From Leptobrachium leishanense (Eukaryota; Chordata; Amphibia; Anura; Megophryidae): a stretch of DNA of 64,000 nucleotides. Location of the stretch: NCBI GenBank assembly GCA_009667805.1, contig CM019063.1, positions 357,092,113-357,156,112 of the forward strand. The letters are read 5' to 3'. Position numbers and translations under genes: made by a program. The notes beneath the pieces are model-generated. The model did not search any database, was not told the DNA's origin, and saw only the letters and a program-made list of their open reading frames with translations. Below are positions 45,518-57,029 of this stretch, one piece after another. Position 1 is the first letter of the stretch. Every line of letters starts with the position of its first letter.

Positions 45518-45896
45518 TCAGAGTGGCAAAAGTCTCTGCAATAGGAGCTGTAGAGGCGAGGGTCTCCTCGGGAGGAGCTGTAGCTGGGGAAATCAGGTCA
45601 TATCAGAGCAGATCTCAGGCGTCAGGAAGTCCTTGGTGACCCAATCACACCAAATAACATTCAATGCAAAAGCTTCTAGGTTTGGGCATGATCTCTTTTT
45701 CTCAGGGAGTAATCAGGCTCCTGAAGGACTACACCTGAGAATAGAAACAGGCAGACCGGTAGCAGACTGTGCTCTTTCAGGTGGAATGGCTAGAAGTGGT
45801 ATAGCAGTTGGAAAATCAGGAGCGGACATAGGTGGTATGTTAGAGTCTCTTGCCAAACCTGACACATGTACAAATGAAGGGCACTAGTCTAGAGTA
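45518..45896. other. Unassigned sequence
   Basis: No termini or gene recognised. A plus-strand 84-codon frame at 45633-45887 has no family resemblance. Confidence 0.35.
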
Positions 45897-46130
45897 GGGA
45901 TGGCCTGCTGGTTCGAATCGGTTCAATGTTCGAGTCGAACATCGGCTGTTCGAAAGTTCAAACTTTTCGGGACGTTTGCAAAAAGTTTGAAAAAAAATTG
46001 ATTTTTTTTTTAAAAAAATGCTTAAAAAATCCCCCAAAAAATCTAAAAATAAAGAGACTCTTTACTGTAGAATATTATAAGCAATGGTTTATTAGATATT
46101 GTATTAAAACGGGAATATTTTTAACACTGA
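45897..46130. mobile_element. hAT left-end fragment (TAGGGATG family)
   Basis: TAGGGATGGCCTGC followed by TTCGAATCGGTTCAATGTTC. It then shares AATAAAGAGACTCTTTACTG and the following 40 bp with the left part of the 34522 element. No matching right end was found, so it is a fragment. Confidence 0.7.
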
Positions 46131-46576
46131 AGCCTATGGGATTCAACATTTCCCACACCTTGTTGCTAAAACATCAGGCAGACGTGGCCCTCTAATCAGG
46201 CACTGTAGAGGGCTGCCTGCCGGGGCCTCCCAAGGAGCCCCTTGAGGAGCGAGCGACCATCAGATGACAGAGCTGTGACTGTGCGGGCTGGTCGGCCGGG
46301 TGCATGTGGCAGAGAGGCGGCGCAGGGAGGGAGCCACTGCACCTGTGGCCACGGCAGACCCCCCCCACACAACCAGGATCCAGGGAGCCCCCACTGACCA
46401 CCAGACTAAGGTAAGGCGACACATTTTTAAAAAAAATTAAATCCGAGGACATTTTTAAATGTCCCCGGGAACATAAAATAAAACTTTTTTTTGTTTTCTT
46501 TCTAATACTCACCTGATTCCTGGATCCACCAACAAGCGCAGCCTCCCGTCTCCCACGCTGTTAGAAGCTGCATACA

Positions 46577-46704
46577 CCGGCGCGCTGTGTGTAGCTTCTG
46601 AGAAGATATGCTATTAGTGTACAGGGAGCGATGCAAAATGCTCAGCCGGCTTCCCCGTTACACTGATATAGCATATCTTCTCAGAAGCTGCACACAGCGC
46701 GCCG
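46577..46704. repeat. Hairpin, 45-bp arms
   Basis: CCGGCGCGCTGTGTGTAGCT at the left and its complement AGCTGCACACAGCGCGCCGG at the right. The pairing continues through GAAGATATGCTAT with few mismatches. The spacer is about 37 bp. Confidence 0.85.
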
Positions 46705-46742
46705 GTTAAAGCTAGCGTCAGACTGTATAGGTGCAGCCCGGC

Positions 46743-47909
46743 CAGGGCAAGCCCGTCCATGGAGCGGGGTGGAGCAGCCGCTCCAGGCAGCACTTTGTCA
46801 GGGGCAGCATTTTGCTGCTCTTTCAAAGTCCGCGAGCCCGGACACTGCTGCAGGGCAGTGTTCCGTTGAAAACCAATCCATGCCTGCCCCTTCAGCACGT
46901 AACTAACCCTTTCAGCAGGCCGGCACCTGCCCCTCTCAGCAGGCATGGAGGCCATCAGCTTAAGTTTTACCAGCGATGCAGCCTGGCTGTGGTCTTTCCT
47001 GCAGCGCAGTGCACCTGAAACAGAACGCAGTGTTTAGAGCCTGCCACATGACACGTGCGGCAGGGCTCTGATGGTGTAGGCAAGTGCACACCTTTAAATG
47101 AATCCCAGGGAACCATGAGGCTTCTGAGGAGGTAGGCCTGGCTTGATTTCATACAGGAGACTCTGTGCCCCCCCCCCCGTGTTATGGAGGTTCCCCTCCT
47201 GTCCAACCCTCACAGGGACATGTTGCTGACCCCTTAAAGCACTGCCAGCTCCTCTGTCCTGGTTGAGGGAAGGCCTGGACAGGCACCCTATCCCAGAGTC
47301 CTGAGGGAGCTGCCGATTGAGGGCTGCACGGGGCCCAGATTGAAGACCATCTGCAGCTCCCTTTCTGCCCACACAGCATGATGGGAGCTGTTAGTGGTTA
47401 ATAGCGGGGGATCTGCTTTCACTGACCTGGCGAGGCCTGGGTGACTTTGCTAAAATAAATCTAATTTTTACCTGAGGGGGGGGGGGGTAGTAGGGAGCTG
47501 CCAGGGTTTGATGGGGGAATTACAGAAATGACTGAGACGCTGCATGTTTTAATGCCACTTTATGGCTTTTACCCCCCCCCCAGTATTCCTTGAATTATTA
47601 AATCATGGTGAGAAAACTAGCATTTTCCTAATTTCATTCATACCTTCGGTGAGACACTTCCTAATCAACAGTAACTCTATGCCCTCCGGTCATTAATCCT
47701 CTGCGTCTCCCCGTTACCGGCTCTGTTGTGTGTGTGTGGCTGCATGTATGTGACTGGAAGTGTGTGTATGTGACGGTATGTGGATGTGTGGGACAGTGGG
47801 CCATGATATGTGGCGCTCTGATATGCTCATACACACCATTTTTTTTGGGGGTGAGGGGGCAGCAATTCATCCTTTGCTCCAGGCAGCACACTGGCTTGGG
47901 CCGGCCCTG
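46743..47909. mobile_element. Non-autonomous hAT element, perfect 8-bp duplication
   Basis: It starts CAGGGCAAGCCCGTCCATGG and ends TTGGGCCGGCCCTG. The flanks are a perfect AGCCCGGC (46735-46742 and 47910-47917). Near both ends lies GCTCCAGGCAGCAC in the same orientation. No transposase is present. Such CAGGGCCGGCCC ends are typical of hAT-type MITEs. Confidence 0.82.
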
Positions 47910-48049
47910 AGCCCGGCAGTGTGCGGAATCATATGCTGCATTTAATTATACTGAAAAGGTGCTGCCCGGCAGTGTGAGGATTCATACGCTGCATTAATTC
48001 TTCTTCTTACAAATTTGGTTACTTAACCCATTTGCATTTTGATTGTAAT

Positions 48050-48356
48050 ATGCGGTGAACACCATAGCAAACGTTAATGCTCACAGGAGCGCCCAGCGGC
48101 ACGGGAACGCATCACTGCCCAGCCACCGGACCTTCAGGATGGGTGAGTATCGCGGCGCGCCGGAGGGGAACGCTGGCCGCGTGCTTTTCATGCACGCGGC
48201 CAGCTTCCCCAGCCCCGCGGATACCGGCAAGCCGGTCCAGCGCCGGCTTCCGGTATCGGCGGGATGTATCGGGCCGTTTGCAAGAGTAACAAGTACTCGT
48301 GCAAACGGCAATATCGGCCCCGATACCGATACTAGTATCGTATCGGTGCATCCCTA
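48050..48356. mobile_element. DNA transposon end fragment (GATACC/CGGTGCATCCCTA type)
   Basis: It ends ATCGGTGCATCCCTA and has a palindromic GATACTAGTATC core. An internal inverted pair lies around 48160-48210 (GCTGGCCGCGTGC and GCACGCGGCCAGC). The same terminus recurs at 60740-60760. The left end was not found. Confidence 0.6.
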
Positions 48357-48399
48357 ATACATTGAATTAATGGTGTAGTAGTGCATATCCAATTATAAA

Positions 48400-48739
48400 A
48401 TTAGAGGTGTTGGTAATAGGTGCATCTGAATTCTATAAAAAATGGATGACATCAAAGTCATCATTTAGACCATTTGGTATCAAAGTTCCATTCTCGAATA
48501 TGGATCTCATCTCCTCTTTTCCCAACCTTTTTATTATATCTTCCTCCACATCTCCTTTTTTAACTTGCTTAATCGCCCAAAATTTTATACCCAATGGTGA
48601 GCTATTGTGTTTCGTCTTAAAATGCATGGAAACGGAATGTTTTTCAAAACCGTTCCTTACATTTCTCACGTGCTCGGAAATTCTGACATTCAAAGCTCTC
48701 TTTGTTCGACCAATATATCTTAAGCCACACGGGCATTCT
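48400..48739 (-). pseudogene. Penelope-like element: GIY-YIG endonuclease part
   Basis: On the minus strand the frame reads CPCGLRYIGRTKRALNVRIS, followed by a His-rich KTKHNSS segment and EEMRSIFENGTLIPNGLN. This is the GIY-YIG endonuclease domain at the C-terminus of Penelope-like retroelement polyproteins, with the C-X-C motif upstream and the characteristic Arg/Glu positions. The N-terminal part of the same polyprotein continues at 56071, to the right of an L1 insertion. The domain is open to its end. Confidence 0.9.
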
Positions 48740-48756
48740 TTTTTTTTGTAATTCAA

Positions 48757-49407
48757 AGTTTATTGTAGAAAATTAGAAGACAGAGATTACAGAAAATAAA
48801 GACAAGTATACAGGTATAATATAAGAAAGTACATAGAAAATAAGTCAGTCCCCTACAACCAGAGGCCCGTTTGAAGGGGGGGGGGACCTTGATACGGGAT
48901 AGGGGTGCTCAGCGTATGGTTGCTACCTCTATCATTTCCGTTAATTTATAATAGCATAATGCAGAGTAGGATAAGTTTATAAGCCCAACCTCCCGAATGG
49001 TAAATGCCCCTTCTTACAAAAACCCATAGAGCGTATCATGTCTCAGCACTCAGAAACAAAAATGGAATGCCAACAGTCTTGAGCCCATGGTGGCAGGGCT
49101 AGAAAAAAGTGGGGAAAAGGAGGAATAGGAGGAAACAGCAAGAGAAAATAAAATAAAATAATATATGGGGAAGAGGGAAGCCAGAGAGATAGAAAGGGGG
49201 AAAAGGGTATAAAGTGAGAAGGAGACAGGAGGGGGGGGGGAGACACTACGGACGACACACACATATACATCAACTCAAACACAGGTGAGGGCAATCTCCC
49301 CCCCGCCCGGGCACCGACAACCCCCGCCACCCTCCAGCGAGAACCCTCCCACGTTCACCAGAGAGGATCATCTCAGGAATCAGTCCCGCATGTCATGCCC
49401 AGACCGA
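48757..49407 (-). other. L1 3' UTR
   Basis: The noncoding part between the ORF2 stop (49408) and the tail. It has a G-rich/C-rich run near 48880 and purine-rich stretches around 49100-49250 (plus strand), as commonly seen in L1 3' UTRs. Confidence 0.6.
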
Positions 49408-52400
49408 CTAGACCCCTGGTGTATCAAATCGTAGAGACGCAGTGTATCTCTCCCAATAGTACCACTTCATGTCAAATTCAGGCAGTAATCCCCGGGACTC
49501 TGCGTCGAGCCGGTCGACTGATCGAAGAGTCTCCACTCTTCCGACCCATTCCCGCAAGGAAGGCGTCCTAGTGGATTTCCAAAGGACGGGAATCAAAGTC
49601 CGGGCAGAAAGGAGCATCAATAGCAGGACCGATCGTTTCAGAGTCTTGAGAGAGTATGGGATGTGAAGAAGTAAGAAACATTCTGGTGTGAGGGGTAACG
49701 TCACGTCTGTCACCTGGCGGACAGCATCTCGAATTTGATTCCAAAACTGCTGCAGGTCGGGACAAGACCACCAGATGTGCAGGTAAGTACCGCTGTTCAC
49801 CTCGCATCTCCAACAAACCGGCGAGGTCGTGGGAAATAAGGAGTGTAAGAAGTGAGGCAATCTGTACCAAAATGTCACAATTTTATACGAATTCTCTTGG
49901 ATACGTGTCGCACCACATCCTTTTTGTATAAGTGCGAAGGTCTGGACCCATTGCGCCTCCGAGATATTTAGAGCCAGTTATCGATCCCAGCGTACAACAA
50001 AAGGCGGAATGGCGGTATCAGACCCCTGTAAGAGGTTATAAAGTGTCGATATCCCGTGCGTCAATGAATGGCCAGCAAGGCAGTAAGCCTCAAATGGAAG
50101 GGGCGGTCGACTCAAACTATATCCACTGTCGAGGGAGCGCAAGTACGTTTTCAGTTGGTGAAAATTGAAGTGGTCCAGAAAGCTGGGAGGTCCCAACTGC
50201 ACCGACAGTGGTAGAGCATCCAGGTTGCCATCAGCAGGGACATTCATTGCCCTCAGCTTATTCCCATCAGTCAAACGTCTCCGCAAGGACGGATAAATTC
50301 CCCCCAGAAGGTTCGGATTATGGTCCAGAGGCAAAAGGGGCGAGATGGCGGTTGTAAGGCCGTATGACATTTTACATTTATGCCAGAGTCTCAACGTCGT
50401 TGAGACAGGATCTGGGTCCGTCCTTGGGGTGTCGTCAGAGCAGGAGGGAGCCATGGTATCGCCCAGAGCGGTCGTCGTGCCAGGGCCTCTTCAATATCCA
50501 GCCACCGTTTATCCGGGTTGGACGTAGACCAGTCAACCACCCTGGCCAAGTGACAGGCGCAGTAATATTTCCTGGGGTCTGGGAGCGCCAGGCCGCCTTT
50601 ATGTTTCTGTCGACTCAAGACGGCAAAACTGACACGTGGCCTACCCGTCGGCCAAATAAATTGCAGGAGGATCGTCCGCAGGGTCGTGGAGAAAGAAAGG
50701 GGTATGAAGATCGGTAAGGTACTGAAGAGATAAAGAAGTCGTGGCAAGAGGTTCATCTTCAGAGCAGCGATCCTGCCCATCCAGGAAAACATCCGAGTAG
50801 TCCATTCAGAGAGATCCTTCTGAAAGGTGGTAAGTATAGTCAGAAAGTTAGCTTCGTAAATTCGCTTCTCGGAAGAGGCCAGCCAGACCCCCAGGTAAAG
50901 CATACGACAGGCACAGAAACGAAAGGGGTGATCCCGTCTCACAAGGCAGACAGTAGAAGTGTCTAGATTTACATTAAGAAATTCGGATTTCTCCTGATTA
51001 ATCCTGTATCCGGCCACCGCGCTATATGTCTCCAGGGTGTGCGCAATCGCTGGGAGGGAAACCTCTGTTTTAGAAACCATGAAAAGTAAGTCATCTGCGT
51101 AAGCAGACACCTTGTGGCAGGAAGCATGTCCAGAAATCCCTGAAATGTTTCCGTTTCTACGAATTGCCTCAAATAATGGTTCAAGAGTCAGGGCGAATAA
51201 TAGCGGAGACAGGGGGCATCCTTGACGTGTGCCATTATGAATGGGTATGCTCTTGGACAGTGCCCCATTAGCTCGAACTCGGGCCGTAGGGGCATGACAG
51301 AGCGCCATTAGCCAATTGAGGAAATTTTCCTGTATTCCAATTCGGCGCAGAACAGAGCACGAAGCCCCATCGAACTCTATCGAAGGCCTTCTCCACATCC
51401 GTAGAAAGCAGGAGAAGGCCAGTTTGTGAAGAATGAGCGTGGCCCATCGCTCCCAGAACCCAGGTCGTTGCATCTCGAGCCTCCCTCCCGGGAATAAACC
51501 CCACTTGATCCGGGTGCACCAGAGAAGGGAGGAGAGGCGCGAGACGAGCCGACATAATCTTTGCCAGGACCTTGACATCCGTGTTTAGCAAAGAGATGGG
51601 TCTATAATTTCTGACGTCAGTCCCGTCCTTCCCCGGCTTACAGATTACCGTAATCGTAGCTGCGAGTGTGTGATTGTGAAAGAACTCCCCATCTCGTATA
51701 GCGGAAAAGAGAGTGTGTAGGCGAGGGATCAAGGCAGGGGAAAAGGCCTTATAATATTCTGCCGGTAGTCCATCTGGTCCCAGGCATTTTCCGTTTTGGA
51801 GGCCCTTTAGAGCAGTTTGAATCTCTATCACGTCGATCGGGTCATCTAGGAGAGAAGATTGCGGCGGTGAGATAGTGTGGGTTACATTGTCGGCGAGGTA
51901 AGCAGTAATCATCTCAGGCATGGACTCCAAACCCGGTTCCGAGTCCATGTTATACAAAGCTTTGTAAAAAAGCTGGAATTCCTGCAGCATATAGTCCGGG
52001 CGGGTAGTCCTAGTACCGTCTGGGAGTTTGATCTCAGCGATGTACGTTGCAGCGCGTCGCTTCTTAAGTATTCGGGCTAGTAGTCTGCCGGGTTTATTCT
52101 CATACAGAGTGAAATGGCATTTCGCTTTAGAAGCTGCGAAGCGGATGTCCGCGTCCAGTATGTCATTGAGTTCCCGGTGCTTAGTAGTCAGTGTCGCATA
52201 GTCAGTGGGCAATGCTGTGGAATGGTGGGTCAGCTCGAGATCACGAATTTCAGATAATCACTTTTGTACAGTGTCCGCACGGTCTCTCTTAATGGCAGTA
52301 GCTCTACTAATGCAGACCCCTCGGACAACCGCCTCGGACAACCCCCCATCGGGGGTTGCATTTTCCGTGAAATACGAGGCAATCGTAGCATCCACCTCAG

Positions 52401-53208
52401 CCATGAAACTGGGATCTCCAAGCAGCGACGTGTTCAGTCGCCATTGGCATTCCACAGGGCGGTATAGTGGAGAAGACAGGACAGTCAGGAGAGGAGAGTG
52501 GTCCGACCACGTCTTGGCCAGGATCTCAGAGTCCTCCGTCAATAGCACGTCTTTCTGCTGTACAAACAGGTAGTCCAAGCGAGAATACATGGAATGGACA
52601 TTCGAAAAGTATGAGTAGTCTCGCTCCCCTGCATGGAAAGTCCTCCATACATCCACCAGCTGCAAGCCATCCAGCGAGCGCCGCATATGACGCAGCACGG
52701 AAGCGGGAATCGAGGACCGGCCCACATAGGAGTCCACCCTAGGGTCCAAGGCGACGTTAAAATCGCCTGCCACTACTAACGTGCCCGCCATAAAACCCGA
52801 AAGGTGCTGTAGTATGGACGCCAAACAGCGGTGTTGATTGACGTTCGGCTGGTAGAGCGATGCAAACGTGTAGCGTATCTGCTATTAAACACTTCACAAA
52901 TACGAAGCGGCCCTCACTGTCCGTGAGGGTCTCCTCCAATGTCATGGGGATTTCCCTAGAGAATAATATTGCCACTCCCCTGCTCTTACCACCACCAAAG
53001 TCACTAAAGCAACCGGTAGGGTAGTCCGGGTGTGTCAGATCCTGGGCCGAACCCTGTTTGAAATGCGTTTCCTGTAATAAGAGCACCGAAGTTCGGAGCG
53101 CCCGGCTTCCCGAAAAAGCCGTCTGCGCTTCTCAGGAGTGTTGAATCCCTTAGTGTTATACGTAAGTAGGCGTAAAGACTGTGGCGAAAAGCAAGCAGGG
53201 GGGGCCAT
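49408..53208 (-). pseudogene. L1 ORF2 (endonuclease and reverse transcriptase), broken
   Basis: The likely start is ATG at 53208 (MAPPACFSPQSLRLLTYNTK). The full span is about 1267 codons, the usual size. The AP-endonuclease domain shows LLLQETHF, VVAGDFN, RLDYLFVQ and SDHSPLL. The reverse transcriptase shows NYRPISLLNTDVK, FIPGREARD, TDVEKAFDRVRW, NGTRQGCPLSPLLFALTLEP and the catalytic SAYADDLLFMV. The C-terminal Cys-rich motif CWRCEVNSGTYLHIWWSCP lies near 49810. Frameshifts fall near 53080, 52800, 52230, 51400, 50430 and 49950. It is clearly an L1-clade protein but inactive. Confidence 0.93.
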
Positions 53209-53744
53209 GCCCGGGCAAGGGAGAAAGAGCCCCACCAAAATCAAACTGCACAGACAAACAAACGAACAGGCAAACAACAGGGCAAGGACGAGTACAATTT
53301 CAGGGAACAAGAGGGGAAAGAGAAAAGGGGAGTATATAAATAAAGAAGAAGGGGAAAAACTATGAGGTATAAGACGCCTGAGGGGAGGCTCAGTCAGACC
53401 CACCAAAATGGGGCCCAAGTAGCACCCCTGGAGAGATTTGGCGTCAAGTCCTCGTGGGCGAAGGAGACTAGCTCCCAATTCACACCAAACCAGAGAAAGC
53501 TCAAGATGAACTATAGATAGGCAGCCACAGAACGTTCAAAGTAAAATGAAAAAAAAGGTCTCAAAGTAGCAAGCCCAAAAAGAGAGTCCCCTCCGACTCC
53601 AAAAAGAGCACATGAGCGACAACATCAGCCGAGGAAGGAAAAAAAAAAAAACCACGAGTAAATTACAAGCTACACACGTCGTTTAGGGTTAGGAGATGAC
53701 CGGGGTCACAGCTACAAACTCGTCCCCACAACATCTTCAAACAC

Positions 53745-54175
53745 TGCACAGGGGGTAGTGTACGAGCATGGTGATACAAAGCAAGTAATTAGCCTCCACA
53801 ACCACATAGATAAGGAGCAAATATAAGTACAATGACTGCATACAATAGGAGGGAATTGTGGAAGTAAGACACAGGGTGTACATTGTGCCCCACTCAATGG
53901 TGGGACGTAAAAATTAGTACAGGTACCAGAATGAGGACAGGTGTCTTTAGTTAAGTGAAAACGTAGTGTACAAGCGTGATGGTACAAAGCAAGTAATTAA
54001 CCTCCACAACCGCATAGATAAGGAGCAGATATATGTGCAATGACCGCATACAATAGGAGGGAATTGCGGAGGTAAGACACAGAGCATACATTTTGCCCCA
54101 CCCAATGGTGGGACGTAAAAATTAGTACAGGTACCATAGTGTGGACAGGTGTCTTTAGTTGGAAATGTCAAAGGT
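53745..54175 (-). repeat. 208-bp tandem duplication between L1 ORFs
   Basis: The segment at 53760-53955 (with GTAATTAGCCTCCACAACCA) is repeated at 53968-54170 with about 5-8% differences. A shorter third partial copy with GATGGTGGGACGAAAAAATT lies at 54330-54480. It sits between ORF1 and ORF2. Confidence 0.85.
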
Positions 54176-54979
54176 GTTAAGGCGCCGCGTGAAAAAACAA
54201 GTGCCGTTTGTGAAAAGGGGAGTGAGGAAGAGTAAGGCGGGAGGAAAACCCCCCTCATCCCCGTCTCCCCCACTCCTCCCAGCTCGGTAGAGGAAAGCGG
54301 GGCTGCAGAAGGCGAGAGTAACCCCTCTAGTAAGTCAGATAAGAAGCAAAGATATGCAATATCACTGCGAACGATGGGGAAAAATTTGAAAATTAAAACG
54401 TGTCCCATAAAGGTTGCCCCACACGATGGTGGGACGAAAAAATTAGTTCAGATAACTCATCAAAAACAGGTGTCTGTAGTTAAGAGTAAATGGCAAGTGT
54501 ACAGGGCAGAGAGTAGGGAAAAAAAAAAGGTTTTTTTCAGTTAAGGCATAACAAAGTGTAAACAGTTCAATAAAGATCGCACCACGGAATCCCAGTAAGC
54601 CGGAGGGCTATTCCGCAGTGGGGTCCAACATAGAGGACCCTTCAAAAGAGGGCAGAGCCGAAGGAGTAAGCGTCATCTCTTGCACCGAGTGGTGGGCGTG
54701 GGTCGAGCACGTGCCGGTCCACGAGCAGAGCAGTCCAGAGCGAAGGGCTCTTCATCATATCCAAACTGCACCATAGTGTAAAGGCACTTGGTGTAGAGTA
54801 TAAAGCACGTGGGGTCACAAGTATATGCCGAGACAAAAGACAGAATGGTATTGACGAGTTGCTCCTCACCAGAGCACTGCTCCCGTGGAGGCAGCTCCCA
54901 CGTGGTAGTAGGGCCAGGGCCGCAGGTGGTAGAATTCAGCAGCGAGTAAGGGTGGTTATGCAGGGAACTCCCAAACAAT

Positions 54980-56055
54980 TCAGGCCTCTGCCGGGTGCTC
55001 AGGTTGCTCCGGGACTCTGTCGCGGGAGCGACGTCTTCGGTCTCGAGGTCGTCTCCTTCGGGCTTCCGGGGGGGTCGAAAGGGGCACCTCCCCTACTCTC
55101 CGATTCCCAGTCTTTGACCTGCAATATGGGAAGGCCCATCGCGTCCATGAAGGCAGGGACATCCAAAGGGTGCTGAATGACGTGTCGTACACCGTTTTTC
55201 TGCGCCGTCAGGGAGAGAGGGAAGCCCCATCTATGAAAGGATTTTACCAGGAAGGATACATTGAGATTTCTCTCATTTTCAAGTATGTCCTGGGTGGCAA
55301 ATATGTACCGTTAGGTGTCTTGCCAAGGACACTTACTGGAGAGGTTGCTCGCTGGGATCGAACCCATGACTCCACAGGCTCTCTCCATGCAGAGCGATGA
55401 CATTACCTCTACTCCACCCAGCCGGTATCTATAAGGGGTGTCAGCCTGTCTGAGGGCCTGGGTGACAGGTTGTAGGCATCTCCGGGCTGAGAGTGTAAAA
55501 GATCTTGAAAGAACTCAAGGCTGCTTCCACGGAAGGTCCACGAGCGGGACAATCGTGCCTCTGCCATGATCTTCTCCTTGAGGGCATAGTCCGGGAGGCA
55601 GCAGACAATGTCCCGGGGCGGTGCCATCGGTGGCGGCCTTGGGCACAGCGCTCAGTGGACCCTGTCCATGGGGATCAGTTCAGTGGGCGAGCGGTCCAGC
55701 ACCATGCAAAAGGCCTCACTTAGTACAGCGCGCAAATCCTCCTGACCTTCCGATTCCTCCAGGCCTCTGACGTGGATATTATGTCACCGGCCCCTGTTGT
55801 CCAGGTCATCGACCCGGCGCTGCAACTCACCGAAAGCCGCCGTCGGCGGTTGTTCGGGTGGAAGATTGGCCTGGTCCTCCAGGAGGCCCACTCTAGCAGT
55901 CAAATCCGCAACGTCCGTTCGGATCATTCGAAAGTCCCCGGCAATGCCTTCACGGAGGTCGGCAACCAGGTCCGCGAGATCAGTCTTGGTGGGGAGTGCC
56001 GAAATCAAGTGCTCGAGACGGCGTATGGCTTCCATGGGATCCGAGACCGCATGCC
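54980..56055 (-). pseudogene. L1 ORF1, 5' truncated and interrupted
   Basis: The right part (55784-56055) encodes a predicted coiled coil with TKTDLADLVADLREGIAGDF and LTARVGLLEDQ. The next block (55409-55627 region) has APPRDIVCCLPDYALKEKIM and RSWTFRGSSLEFFQDL, the nucleic-acid-binding RRM and C-terminal domains of L1 ORF1p. A SINE lies at 55237-55430, and the last part, ending near 54980, contains Arg-rich sequence. Frameshifts separate the blocks. The N-terminus is missing because the insertion is truncated there. Confidence 0.85.
55237..55430 (-). mobile_element. tRNA-derived SINE inside L1 ORF1
   Basis: On the minus strand the element starts CGGCTGGGTGGAGTAGAGGT (A box region). It has a B box GGGTTCGATCCC, about 35-60 bp from the start. 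It ends with ACATACTTGAAAATGAGAGA and TCTCAATGTATCCTTCCTGG, then a short AAAAT tail. Short matching flanks (ATCTAT) suggest a target duplication. The tail is shared with fragments at 22670 and 34118. Confidence 0.85.
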
Positions 56056-56070
56056 CCACACGGGCATTCT

Positions 56071-56990
56071 AACATATATATAATGTTTTTAGAACAGCAG
56101 TTGAGGACCCCACCTATTTTTACATCTTGATTGCTTTTCTGGTTGGTATAGAAATTTTTAAAGTCCTTTTTATATCCCGTTGATCTACAAGCTAGACACT
56201 GGCCGCATCTTAAAAACCCTCCTTCAAGCCAAAGAAATTGTTTGTCATAACTTTTTTCTTATTCTTACTGTGTACTAAACTAGTCTTTAGACTTTTAGTT
56301 CCTCTATAGACTACCTTAGGTGTCATTCCTACAAATTCCTTTAGGTCTCCGTCATTCTTTAAAATGTGCCAATGTTTTTTTAGAATCTTTTTAATTTCTT
56401 CTGCTTTATTATTATAATCGCAAATAAAAAGAATTTCTTGATCTTCTTTTGTCTTTTTAGATTTATATTTAAGTAGATCATTACGCTCTTCTTGTAATGC
56501 ATTGGAGATGGAAAAATCCAACTCTGATTCCTTATATCCCTTATCTACAAAGTCCTTTTTAAGAGTGTCGGCTTGGTTTTTAAAGATCTCAGTATCTGTG
56601 CAGTTCCGTCTTAAACGAGTGAATTGTCCCTTAGGGACCCCCTTCAACCACATAGGATGGTGACAACTTGTACAATCAATATATGTGTTAGTGTCAACTT
56701 CCTTAAAGAAGGTTTTAGATTTTATAAATTCACCCTCCCTGTACATCTCTAGATCTAAGAAACTGATCTTATCAGAACTCCAATTTTTATCCAAAGTGAT
56801 GCCACATTCTAGGCTATCTAGGGTTTTTAAAAAGGTGACTAGGCTGTCCTCCCCTCCTCTCCAAACAAAAAATAAATCATCAATATAGCGTCTATAGGAT
56901 AACACATTTGCACGCCCTGGTTTAATTCCGTATACAATGATCCATTTGGATTCTCCCATTTAGATGCATGTGGGAGGGTTTGATATTTAA
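56071..56990 (-). pseudogene. Penelope-like element: reverse transcriptase part
   Basis: A 249-codon minus-strand frame (56210-56959) has the catalytic motif SYRRYIDDLFFVW, then GITLDKNWSSDKISFLDLEM and KGQFTRLRRNC, characteristic of Penelope-like reverse transcriptases. Left of a stop/shift at 56210 the sequence continues with a Cys-rich segment (RCGQCLAC) leading toward the GIY-YIG domain beyond the L1. The N-terminal RT region (fingers) is absent, so the element is 5' truncated. The intact RT half suggests a fairly young copy before the L1 hit it. Confidence 0.9.
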
Positions 56991-57029
56991 CCATAAAGTA
57001 ATGGGTTCTAAGTTTTAGCCAATTTGTTG

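Larger units (their letters stand above)
48740..56055 (-). mobile_element. L1 retrotransposon, 7.3 kb, 5' truncated
   Basis: It is inserted in a Penelope-like element with a perfect 15-bp target duplication, CCACACGGGCATTCT (48725-48739 and 56056-56070). The 3' end (left side) has a short A-tail and AATAAA about 20 bp before it. ORF2 spans 49408-53208 and ORF1 lies right of 54980. The 5' end falls inside ORF1, so promoter and UTR are lost. The element carries a SINE insertion at 55237-55430. Confidence 0.93.

Noticed and set aside
49043..49330. Minus-strand 95-codon hydrophobic frame as a membrane protein
   Set aside because: It lies in the L1 3' UTR and its hydrophobicity comes from pyrimidine-rich sequence.
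50364..50717. Plus-strand frame opposite the L1 RT
   Set aside because: A shadow of L1 ORF2 on the other strand.
55310..55430. Functional tRNA gene
   Set aside because: A and B boxes are present, but the cloverleaf is not complete and it carries a retroposon tail; it is the head of a SINE.
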